Assembly (NCBI GenBank): GCA_947630245.1
Contig: CANRGR010000012.1
Location: forward strand, 1 to 32,376
DNA length: 32,376 bases
Reading direction: 5' to 3'
DNA from: an uncultured Clostridia bacterium
Lineage (GTDB): Bacteria; Bacillota; Clostridia; Christensenellales; Borkfalkiaceae
The position numbers and the translations under genes were made by a program. Positions within the stretch are counted from its first letter, which is position 1. Each line of letters starts with the position of its first letter. The notes beneath the pieces are model-generated. The model worked only from the letters and a program-made list of their open reading frames with translations, searched no databases and was not told the origin of the DNA. Below, in pieces: positions 18,126 to 26,161 of the stretch.

Positions 18126-19262
18126 TCAAGTTGAATAGGGATCCTTCCCGTAAAGCGCCGAGACGTTGTCCGCGAACTTGCGGGATTTCTCGTATTGCCT
18201 CACGTCGATCTCCCCCGCCGCGTCGCCGAGCCTCTTCTTTTGCTCCCTTGTGAGGCGGGTGGGCACTTCCACAAATACTTTCAGATAGAGATTTCCCGTC
18301 CCGTTGCGGGTTTTCAGTCCCTTGCCGCGCACCGTGAACGTCGTGCCGGACTGCGTCCCCTCGGGGATTGTGTAGTCGAACGTGTCGTCGATGTCGGGCA
18401 CGCGGATCGTCCCGCCGAGCGCCGCAACCGAATAGGGAACGGGCAGTTCGAGATACAGATCCATATTCTTGCGCTCGAACAGCTTATGCGGCTCCACGCG
18501 GAACACGACGATGAGATCCCCCGCCGCCGCGCCGTCCGCGCCCGCCTGCCCGTAGCCGCGCTTGCGGATGTACGAGCCCGTATCCACGCCCGCGGGGATT
18601 GTGAAGGAGACCTTCGTCTCTTTGCGAAGATACCCCTTCCCCTTGCAGTCGGGACATTTTTCGGTGACGACCTTGCCTCTGCCGCCGCAGTCGGGACAGG
18701 CGCCGACCCGCACCGTCCGCCCGAACATCGTGTCCTGCCTATAGCGGACCTGCCCCTTCCCGCCGCACTTGGGACAGGAGCGGAACGCCGTTCCGCCCTT
18801 CGCGCCCGTTCCGCCGCATGCGGTACAGGGCTCGTTGCGCAGATAGGTGATCTCGCGCGTACAGCCCTTTGCGGCGTCCATGAAGGAGAGCTTCATTTCG
18901 AGTTGGATGTCCTCGCCCGTGCGGTCGCGCTGAACGGACGCGCTTCCGCCGAATCCGTGCAGAATGGTGTCGAAGATGTCGCCGAATCCGCCGAACCCGC
19001 CGAAGTCCGCCCCCATGCCGCCGAATCCGCCGCCCATGCCGGGATGCTCCCGCTCATAGTCGTATGCGGCGCGCTTCTGCTTGTCGGAGAGAACTTCGTT
19101 CGCCTCGTTGATCTCCTTGAATTTTTCGGCGGCGAGCTTGTCGTTGGGGTGAAGATCGGGGTGATACTGCTTGACGAGCTTTTTATACGCCGCCTTGATC
19201 TCCTCCTCGCTCGCGTCCTTCCCGACGCCGAGTATTTCGTAATAGTCCTTTTTTTCCGGCAT
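18126..19262 (-). CDS. dnaJ: Chaperone DnaJ
   Basis: J domain with HPD, G/F region, four CxxCxGxG-type zinc motifs; start at MPEKKDYYEILGV. Confidence 0.96.
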   Translation of the reverse strand: MPEKKDYYEILGVGKDASEEEIKAAYKKLVKQYHPDLHPNDKLAAEKFKEINEANEVLSDKQKRAAYDYEREHPGMGGGFGGMGADFGGFGGFGDIFDTILHGFGGSASVQRDRTGEDIQLEMKLSFMDAAKGCTREITYLRNEPCTACGGTGAKGGTAFRSCPKCGGKGQVRYRQDTMFGRTVRVGACPDCGGRGKVVTEKCPDCKGKGYLRKETKVSFTIPAGVDTGSYIRKRGYGQAGADGAAAGDLIVVFRVEPHKLFERKNMDLYLELPVPYSVAALGGTIRVPDIDDTFDYTIPEGTQSGTTFTVRGKGLKTRNGTGNLYLKVFVEVPTRLTREQKKRLGDAAGEIDVRQYEKSRKFADNVSALYGKDPYST

Positions 19263-19578
19263 AAGATGTCCTTGTTTTTTGTTTTCCCTGCGGCGATGTA
19301 GGCAGCAGGGACTGCGTATATAGGCTTTGGCTCCGCGCTCGGTTATGACACTGCGAAATCCGCGCTTTGGGCGGTATGACAGTGGGAACGGACTGCGTAT
19401 CTGGAGATACACTCCTCCCTCGCTTCGCTCGGTCGTCGGTATGACAGCGAAAAACAGACAGACGTTCTAAATCACGTCATGTTGAGAGCAGTCGAAACAT
19501 CGCCTTGATTTTTAAGACCTTGCGCTTTGGGCGGCAGGGACCGCCGCAAAGCCCGTCGCGCCCGCCGGCGCTCCTGTC

Positions 19579-19626
19579 GCGGCGTTGTTCACAGCCCACA
19601 GGGCTGTTGAACAGAAGCAACGCCGC
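19579..19626. repeat. Long imperfect inverted repeat (cruciform-capable)
   Basis: GCGGCGTTG...CAACGCCGC plus inner CAGCCC-ACA-GGGCTG. Confidence 0.75.
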
Positions 19627-19742
19627 TCCACCCTTCAACTGCAGCTATGCCTCCGTTCAGAGTGACGTAATCAATACAGCGTATCGGTCTGACAGCGTAA
19701 TTTCCTTAAATCCCCATGCGCGGAGCAGGGTTCCCCTGCGGC

Positions 19743-19834
19743 AGCGCCCACAATTTGCGCGATACTTCGCGCTTGTTGTCCGATGAAACGAACAAGAGGG
19801 CGAGTGAGTTAAGGCGCAAAAGCACTTTTCCTCG
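19743..19834 (+). repeat. Module B structured element, left copy
   Basis: 92-nt ungapped match to the reverse complement of the right copy; conserved helices with covariation. Confidence 0.8.
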
Positions 19835-19945
19835 CACGTTTTTTTACGAAACGCCCTTACGGTGAGAGTTCAAGGGGATACGCTCGGGCTACGCCCTCGG
19901 TATGACAGGGGAACCATGCAGGGGCGTGAGCAAAAAAACGTGCGA
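19832..19945. repeat. Small element with 14-bp perfect inverted termini
   Basis: TCGCACGTTTTTTT at 19832-19845 and AAAAAAACGTGCGA at 19932-19945. Confidence 0.6.
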
Positions 19946-19950
19946 AACTT

Positions 19951-21741
19951 TTACTGATGAAACTCCTCATCTCCGCCGTCGGCGGGACCGCCGGGCTGCT
20001 GAGATGCCGTCTGCTGATAGAGTTTTGCAAAGATGGGCTGAACTTTATTCGAGAGCTCCTCGAACGCCGACTTGAATTTCTCCTCGTCGTCCGATTCGAG
20101 ATCCTTCTTTGCGTCCTCGACCGCTGCGTTCAGCGTCGCCTTGTCGTCGTCGGAGAGCTTGTCGCCGCTCTCCTTCACCGTCTGTTCGATGGAGAAGATG
20201 AGCCCGTCGAGCTTGTTGCGCGCCTCGACCTTCTGTTTTCTCTTCTTGTCCTCTTCGGCGTACTGCTCTGCGTCCTTCACCGCCTTGTTGATCTCGTCCT
20301 CGCTCAGATTGGTGGAGGAAGTGATCGTGATATCGGTGCTCTTGCCCGTGCCGAGATCCTTCGCCTCGACATGCACGATACCGTTCGCGTCGACGTCGAA
20401 CGTGACTTCGATCTGCGGAATGCCGCGGGGTGCGGGCGCAATGCCCGTGAGCATGAATCTGCCCATCGTCTTGTTGTCGCGGCAGAATTCGCGCTCGCCC
20501 TGCAAGATGTGAATCTCGACGCTCGTCTGGTTGTCCGCCGCCGTGGAGAACACCTGCGACTTCTTGACGGGGATCGTCGTATTTCTGTCGATGAGCCTTG
20601 TGAACACGCCGCCGAGCGTCTCGATGCCGAGGGAGAGGGGCATGACGTCGAGAAGAAGGACGTCCTTCACTTCGCCCGTCAAAACGCCGCCCTGAATGGC
20701 CGCGCCGACCGCGACGCACTCATCGGGATTGACGCCCTTGAAGGGCTCTTTGCCCGTGATCTGTTTGACTTTTTCGATGACCGCCGGCACACGGGTGGAG
20801 CCGCCGACGAGAATGACCTTGTTGATGTCGCCGTAGGAAAGACCCGCGTCCTTCATCGCGAGGCGCATGGGCTCCGCCGTCTTTTCCACGAGGTCGGAGA
20901 TGAGCGCCTCGAATTTCTGGCGGGTGATCTCGAGTTCGAGATGGGCGGGACCCGCCTCCGTCATGGAGATGAAGGGCAGGGAGACGGAAGTGGAAGTCAT
21001 GCCCGAGAGCTCGATCTTCGCCTTCTCCGCCGCCTCTTTGAGCCGCTGCATCGCCATCTTGTCTTTGGAAAGATCCACGCCGTGGCTCTTTTTGAATTCG
21101 TCGACCATGTAGTCCATGAGGCGCTTATCGAAGTCGTCGCCGCCGAGCATGTTGTTGCCGTTCGTCGCGAGTACTTCAAACACGCCGTCCGAAATTTCGA
21201 GAATGGAGACGTCGAAGGTGCCGCCGCCGAGGTCGTAAATCATGACCTTGCTGTTTTCCTTCTCCTTGTCGAGCCCGTAGGAGAGCGCCGCCGCCGTGGG
21301 CTCGTTGATGATCCGCAGTACGTTGAGTCCCGCGATCTTGCCCGCGTCCTTCGTCGCCTGACGCTGTGCGTCTGTGAAATATGCAGGACAGGTGATGACG
21401 GCGTCCGTCACCTTTCCGCCGAGATATGCCTCTGCGTCCGCTTTCAGCTTGGAGAGGATCATCGCCGAGATCTCCTGCGGGGAGTATGCCTTCTCGTCGA
21501 TCTTCACCTTGTAATCCGATCCCATCTTCCGCTTGATGGAGATGACCGTCTTGTCGGGATTGGCGACCGCCTGACGCTTCGCCACCTGTCCGACGACGCG
21601 GGACCCGTCTTTCTGGAATGCGACGACGGAGGGGGTCGTTCTGCTGCCCTCCGCGTTGGCGATGACGACGGGCTCGCCGCCCTCCATGACCGCCACGCAC
21701 GAATTGGTTGTACCTAAGTCGATACCGATAACTTTGCTCAT
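19951..21741 (-). CDS. dnaK: Chaperone DnaK
   Basis: [54 protein letters not shown]. Confidence 0.98.
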   Translation of the reverse strand: MSKVIGIDLGTTNSCVAVMEGGEPVVIANAEGSRTTPSVVAFQKDGSRVVGQVAKRQAVANPDKTVISIKRKMGSDYKVKIDEKAYSPQEISAMILSKLKADAEAYLGGKVTDAVITCPAYFTDAQRQATKDAGKIAGLNVLRIINEPTAAALSYGLDKEKENSKVMIYDLGGGTFDVSILEISDGVFEVLATNGNNMLGGDDFDKRLMDYMVDEFKKSHGVDLSKDKMAMQRLKEAAEKAKIELSGMTSTSVSLPFISMTEAGPAHLELEITRQKFEALISDLVEKTAEPMRLAMKDAGLSYGDINKVILVGGSTRVPAVIEKVKQITGKEPFKGVNPDECVAVGAAIQGGVLTGEVKDVLLLDVMPLSLGIETLGGVFTRLIDRNTTIPVKKSQVFSTAADNQTSVEIHILQGEREFCRDNKTMGRFMLTGIAPAPRGIPQIEVTFDVDANGIVHVEAKDLGTGKSTDITITSSTNLSEDEINKAVKDAEQYAEEDKKRKQKVEARNKLDGLIFSIEQTVKESGDKLSDDDKATLNAAVEDAKKDLESDDEEKFKSAFEELSNKVQPIFAKLYQQTASQQPGGPADGGDEEFHQ

Positions 21742-21813
21742 ATTTTTTCGCTCCTTTTATTTCTTAAATTTCCGGGGGACACGCTGCTGCGGTTCCCCAT
21801 GCCGATGATTCGG

Positions 21814-22377
21814 TTATTTGATCACGACGACCTGCGCATAGCGCAGTACTTTTCCGTTTTGCCGATACCCCTTGCGGTAGACTTGTTTCACGGTTCCGCC
21901 CGTCTCGCCCTCGGCGGGATCGACCGCCATGATCGCCTCGTCCGTCTCCGCGTCGAAGGGCTGCCCGACGGGGTTGATCTCCTCGATCTTCTCCTCCCTG
22001 AGGAGACTGCGGAAGCTCTCCATCACCATCTCGATGCCCTTGCGGGTGCCCTCCTCCGCACAGCTTTCCAGCGCGCGTTCGAGGTTGTCCGCAATGGGGA
22101 AGAGCCCTTTCACGACGTCCGCCCTGCCCTCGGCGTACCGCTGCGCGCTCTCCCGCGCCGTACGCTTGCGGTAGTTCTCGTACTCCGCCGTCACAAGATA
22201 CCATTTGCGCTTCATGTCCTCCGCTTCCGCCCTTGCAAGCTCCAACTCGCTCGGCGGGGCGGGCTCGGACGGCGCCTCCGTCTCCGGCTCCCGCACGGGA
22301 GTCTGTTCCTCGTTCGCGGGGTCCTGTTGTTCCTTTTTCTTCTTTTCCACGATTTTCACCGACCTTAAAAGTTCCAT
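21814..22377 (-). CDS. grpE: Nucleotide exchange factor GrpE
   Basis: AEYENYRKRTARE, LFPIADNLERAL, VGQPFDAETDEAIMAV; upstream of dnaK; start codon uncertain. Confidence 0.92.
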   Translation of the reverse strand: MELLRSVKIVEKKKKEQQDPANEEQTPVREPETEAPSEPAPPSELELARAEAEDMKRKWYLVTAEYENYRKRTARESAQRYAEGRADVVKGLFPIADNLERALESCAEEGTRKGIEMVMESFRSLLREEKIEEINPVGQPFDAETDEAIMAVDPAEGETGGTVKQVYRKGYRQNGKVLRYAQVVVIK

Positions 22378-22412
22378 TCCTAATATAATGCCGATTTGCT
22401 CCGCTTAAACGC

Positions 22413-22448
22413 TTTTCGGGAAATTTTACGCCTTTTTCGGGAAATTTT
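22413..22448. promoter_or_regulatory. Duplicated operator-like motif
   Basis: ttttcgggaaatttt twice at exactly 21-bp offset in the grpE/PRTase intergenic region. Confidence 0.5.
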
Positions 22449-22462
22449 TTTCCGCCTCCCCC

Positions 22463-22491
22463 TTTACATCCGCACGGAAATGTATTAAAAT
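22463..22491 (+). promoter_or_regulatory. Sigma-A-like promoter of the PRTase gene
   Basis: TTTACA-N17-TAAAAT. Confidence 0.65.
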
Positions 22492-22521
22492 GAAAGAAAA
22501 GTCGGAAAATAAGGGGAATCT

Positions 22522-23148
22522 ATGGAACTGCGAGCTTATGAACTTACGGCAAAACACAACGCGAAGGTCAAAATCCGCCTGATGGAAGGACACTTTGCCA
22601 CACAGCACTCCCACATCAGCCACTGCATTGATATGACCGCCGTCAAGTCGGAAATGAACATGGCGCGCGCGAGCGCAAAACTCTTTGCGGAGAGCTTTTA
22701 CGGCACGCCCATCGACACCATTCTGACCCTCGAACGCACCAAGATGATCGGCGCGTTCCTTGCAAGCGAACTCGCCTCCACGGGGATCAACATCGACCGC
22801 GACATCGCCGTCATCTCCCCCGAGATCACCAACGGACAGCTCATCATCCGCGATAACGTCGTGCCCTATGTGCACGGCAAACGCATTCTGCTGCTCACCG
22901 CCACCGCCACGACGGGACTCACGCTCGCGAGCGTGCTCGAAGGCGTACGGTATTACGGCGGACATACCGCCGGCGCCGCCGCGGTGTTCGGCGGAAACTT
23001 CTCCTTTAAGAATATCCCCGTCGTACGGCTCTTCGGCGTGGAGGATATCCGCGGATACAGCTCCTTCTCCGCCACCGATTGCCCCTACTGCCGCGCGGGC
23101 ATCAAAGTGGACGCCCTCGTTAATTCGTACGGATATAGCAAAATATAA
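22522..23148 (+). CDS. Orotate phosphoribosyltransferase-like protein
   Basis: 208 aa; GKRILLLTATATTGLTLASVLEGVRYYGG aligns with the type I PRTase PRPP loop; SD aagggg. Confidence 0.78.
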   Translation: MELRAYELTAKHNAKVKIRLMEGHFATQHSHISHCIDMTAVKSEMNMARASAKLFAESFYGTPIDTILTLERTKMIGAFLASELASTGINIDRDIAVISPEITNGQLIIRDNVVPYVHGKRILLLTATATTGLTLASVLEGVRYYGGHTAGAAAVFGGNFSFKNIPVVRLFGVEDIRGYSSFSATDCPYCRAGIKVDALVNSYGYSKI

Positions 23149-23150
23149 GT

Positions 23151-23600
23151 TCACGCGATTGCTTGCTCGCCTACGGCTTCGAAAGCAATCGCCGTGAGGA
23201 AACGTGCTCTTACGCCTTAACTTGTTTGTCCTCTCGTTCGTTTCATCGGACAATAAGCCGAAGGGATTCGGCAAATTGTGGGCGCTTATGGAAAAGCGTG
23301 GTTTTCCAACGCGCAGAGAAGAACCCCTCACCGCCCTACGGGCGGAGCTCCCCTGAAAGGGGCGCCAAGCGAGAGCCTTTACTGTCATACCGAGCGGAGC
23401 GCGAAGCGCGGAGCGAGTGTATCCCCCCATACGCAGTCCGTATTGAATGAGGGGATTCTCTCGGGCACTTCGTGCCCTCGGAATGACAGGAAAACAGCAG
23501 GGCGTTCTTATTACGTCACCCTGAGCTTGTCGAAGGGTCGCCATAGTCTTAAAATCAAGGCGATGTTTCGGCTGCGCTCAACATGACGTGATTTGATAAC
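23151..23600. repeat. Right mosaic repeat arm
   Basis: Inverted copies of modules B, T and A seen in the left arm, plus caccctgagcttgtcgaagggtc-type sequence. Confidence 0.8.
23197..23288 (-). repeat. Module B structured element, right copy
   Basis: Reverse complement aligns without gaps to 19743-19834. Confidence 0.8.
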
Positions 23601-23618
23601 ACTACGGAGGTGAAGAAT

Positions 23619-23783
23619 TTGAATTGGAACAGGTGGGGGCAAAGCGACCCGACATATTCGCAGGCAAAGGCAAACAGCACGATGGCGGAAGCAGAGGCAA
23701 GAGCGGCGCGCGCACGCGACCTTCACTCCGCAAACAAGAAAAAAGAGGCGGAAAAACCTGCCAAAGAAAACAAAAACAAATGA
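23619..23783 (+). CDS. Uncalled small protein, 54 aa, TTG start
   Basis: GGAGG SD 8 nt upstream of TTG; (M)NWNRWGQSDPTYSQAKANSTMAEAEARAARARDLHSANKKKEAEKPAKENKNK; terminator 4 nt after stop. Confidence 0.65.
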   Translation: MNWNRWGQSDPTYSQAKANSTMAEAEARAARARDLHSANKKKEAEKPAKENKNK

Positions 23784-23787
23784 GTAT

Positions 23788-23826
23788 GGCGCCGCCGATG
23801 CCATTGGGCATCGGCGGCGCCGTTTT
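23788..23826 (+). terminator. Very strong intrinsic terminator
   Basis: GGCGCCGCCGATGCC-ATTG-GGCATCGGCGGCGCC (15 bp, perfect) followed by GTTTTT. Confidence 0.92.
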
Positions 23827-23852
23827 TCCACCCAATCTCCAAACCCGTCTCT

Positions 23853-24386
23853 TTAATCTCCGAAAAAGTTTTTGATGATCTCCAAAATCTTGCTCTTATA
23901 CACGATGTTCCCGTTGCCGCCCGAGAAACAGAGGGGCGGATAGACCACGCACCACCAATTATCCCCCTTCCCCGAGCCGAGTTCGAGAATGAGCGCGTCA
24001 TAGACGCCCGCTTCGAGGGTCACGCTGTCGTAGACGCGCGTCGGAAATTCCTCCTTTTTGAGGCTCGCCCTTGCGCCGTAGCCGTACCCGTGCGCGCGCA
24101 GCGCCCGATCCGCGACTTCCCCGATTTCGCCGAGCCGACCGCCGACCGCGGCGATCGCCTCCTCCTTCGTTTTGCATTCCGCGACGATCGGCGTGAGATA
24201 TTCCACCACCGCGTCGCGCACTTCGTATTTCACCGCCTGCGCCGCCGCCTCGTTGGAATCCGCGCGGATGTGGATCCGCAGATACTCCCTTTGCTCCTCC
24301 CCGCGCCCGAACGCGATACACAGCGCCGCGATTGCCGCCGCCAGCGCAATCATGAGTCCCGCTCTCACCGCCGTCTCCCGTTTCAT
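23853..24386 (-). CDS. spoIIR: Stage II sporulation protein R
   Basis: LRIHIRADSNEAAAQAVKYEVRDAVVEYL and GDNWWCVVYPPLCF motifs. Confidence 0.93.
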   Translation of the reverse strand: MKRETAVRAGLMIALAAAIAALCIAFGRGEEQREYLRIHIRADSNEAAAQAVKYEVRDAVVEYLTPIVAECKTKEEAIAAVGGRLGEIGEVADRALRAHGYGYGARASLKKEEFPTRVYDSVTLEAGVYDALILELGSGKGDNWWCVVYPPLCFSGGNGNIVYKSKILEIIKNFFGD

Positions 24387-24468
24387 GAAAAAACCTCCGC
24401 CGTTTTGTGCGAAGGTTATGGACGGATGAGAGTATTTTTATACCGCCACGGCAAAATTTCCGCCGCGT

Positions 24469-25293
24469 TCATTTTCCGAGCAGAAAGAGACGGTCCGAGA
24501 GCGCTCCGAGGGTTTGGGGCGGAAGCGTCTCGCCGCGCGCGCCCTCTTTGACCGACAGCTCGCCGAGAATCGCCCGCGCCTCCTCCCGCGAGAGAGAAAA
24601 TCCGCTCATCAGATTGTTTTCGAGCGTTTTGCGGCGGTTGAGAAAGGCGCACCGCACCGTTTCGCGGTACGTCTTTTCGCTCAGAACGGAAAACCCGCCG
24701 GCGGTAAAGTCGATTCTGACGACGGCGGAATCCACATTGGGACGGGGGGTAAACATCGTTTTCGGCACGCTCCTTGTGACGCGGCAGTTCCCGCGGCGGG
24801 CGATTGCCGCCGTGACTGCGCCGTAGTCCGACGTGCCCGCCTCCGCCGTGAAGCGGCGCGCGACTTCCTCCTGCACCATGACCGTGAGCCCCGTGCAGAG
24901 CGCGCTCTCCTCGACGAACTTCATCACGATCGGCGTCGTGACATAGTACGGAAGATTCGCCACGACGCAATACCCGCCGAGCGTGCGCTCCGTCTCGCGC
25001 AGATCCTCCCGTGCGAAATCGCGAAAGACGACTTCCGTATTCTCACAGCCCGAGAGGGTCTCCGCCAGCACGGGACGGAGGGTTTTGTCGATCTCATAGG
25101 AGATCACCCGTCCCGCGCGCGCCGAGAGAACGCGCGTGAGCGCGCCCGCGCCCGCGCCGATCTCCAAGACCGTCGTGCTCTTGTCCACGCCCGCGTCGCT
25201 CACAATCGCGCCGAGGAGATTGGAATCGGTCAAAAAGTTCTGACCGTATCGCTTTTTGAAGGTGAAATTGTTCCGTTTGAGGACTTCTTCCAT
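24469..25293 (-). CDS. rsmA: 16S rRNA (adenine(1518)-N(6)/adenine(1519)-N(6))-dimethyltransferase RsmA/KsgA
   Basis: KKRYGQNFLTDSNLLGAIV, LEIGAGAGALT, VANLPYYVTTPIV. Confidence 0.95.
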   Translation of the reverse strand: MEEVLKRNNFTFKKRYGQNFLTDSNLLGAIVSDAGVDKSTTVLEIGAGAGALTRVLSARAGRVISYEIDKTLRPVLAETLSGCENTEVVFRDFAREDLRETERTLGGYCVVANLPYYVTTPIVMKFVEESALCTGLTVMVQEEVARRFTAEAGTSDYGAVTAAIARRGNCRVTRSVPKTMFTPRPNVDSAVVRIDFTAGGFSVLSEKTYRETVRCAFLNRRKTLENNLMSGFSLSREEARAILGELSVKEGARGETLPPQTLGALSDRLFLLGK

Positions 25294-25367
25294 GCTTTTC
25301 CTCGCGTAATTTGTGCCCAACGCGCCATACTGACGGCGAGGGAACGACCCTCCTCACCGATGAGAAA

Positions 25368-25398
25368 GGAGAGCCGCAAGGCTCTCTCATTTTTTTTC
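25368..25398 (+). terminator. Terminator-like hairpin pointing away from the flanking minus-strand genes
   Basis: GAGAGCC-GCAA-GGCTCTC then TCATTTTTTTT on the plus strand. Confidence 0.65.
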
Positions 25399-25402
25399 GA
25401 AT

Positions 25403-26161
25403 CTATCCGAGTTTCGGAAACAGCGCCCTTGCGTTTGCGCGGATCGCTTCCACCATCTCCCGCCGTTCCACGCCCTTCAACGCCGCAAGCCGCTCCACGA
25501 TGACGGGAGTGTTCGCGGGCGTATTCTTCTCGCCGCGGAAGGGGGACAGATACGGGCTGTCCGTCTCGGACAAAATGCGCTCCATCGGGCACGCCGCCGC
25601 GCTTTCGGCGACCCGTCTCGCGTTTTTGAAGCACACGACCCCGCCGAAGGAGAAATACGCGCCGAGTTCGAGAAAGGCGTCGAGATTTTCCCGCCCGTAG
25701 CAGTAGCAGTGCATCAAAAATCCGCCGCCGAGGAGCGATTTGTGCTCTTTGAGAATCGCGAGCGTGTCGGCGCAGGCGTCGCGGGAATGGATCTCGACGG
25801 GAAGTCCGTCCGCAAGTTCGAGCTGGTCAATCATCAGCCTCCATTGCAACCGCCTGTCGGGGTCGGGATAGTGGTAATCGAGCCCGATCTCCCCCACCGC
25901 GACGCATTCGGGCATTGCGGAAAGTGCGCAAAATTCGTCTTTGAACGCGGCCTTTATCAGACCTTCTTTCGCCTCGGAGGGGTGGATTCCCACCGTAAAA
26001 CGGCACCCGTTATGCGTTTTCGCAAAGCCGGCATGCCACCGCGCGTGGGAAAGCGTGTCGCTCGCGAGAATCACCGTGTTCACGCCCGCCGCCTTGATTT
26101 TTTCCCATTCCGCGGGAAATTCGTACCCCTCCTCCGCAAAATGGGCATGCACGTCGATCAT
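25403..26161 (-). CDS. TatD family metal-dependent DNase
   Basis: MIDVHAHFAEEGY, GIHPSEAKEG, VGEIGLDYHY, ETDSPYLSP; ATGA overlap with metG. Confidence 0.95.
   Translation of the reverse strand: MIDVHAHFAEEGYEFPAEWEKIKAAGVNTVILASDTLSHARWHAGFAKTHNGCRFTVGIHPSEAKEGLIKAAFKDEFCALSAMPECVAVGEIGLDYHYPDPDRRLQWRLMIDQLELADGLPVEIHSRDACADTLAILKEHKSLLGGGFLMHCYCYGRENLDAFLELGAYFSFGGVVCFKNARRVAESAAACPMERILSETDSPYLSPFRGEKNTPANTPVIVERLAALKGVERREMVEAIRANARALFPKLG

Larger units (their letters stand above)
19266..19945. repeat. Left mosaic repeat arm
   Basis: Multiple modules shared with 1-94 and, inverted, with 23151-23600. Confidence 0.8.

Noticed and set aside
22378-22521. CIRCE or CtsR operator at the chaperone genes
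   Set aside because: Neither TTAGCACTC-N9-GAGTGCTAA nor a GGTCAAA tandem is present upstream of grpE, dnaK or dnaJ.
23624-23875. 83-aa plus ORF MEQVGAKRPDIFAGK...
   Set aside because: It reads through the terminator hairpin and into the 3' end of spoIIR; the 23619 frame has the properly spaced SD and stops just before the terminator.
24415-24443. Sigma-F/G-like promoter before spoIIR (GTATA-N15-GTCCATAAC)
   Set aside because: The -10 has several mismatches to either consensus; too weak to claim.
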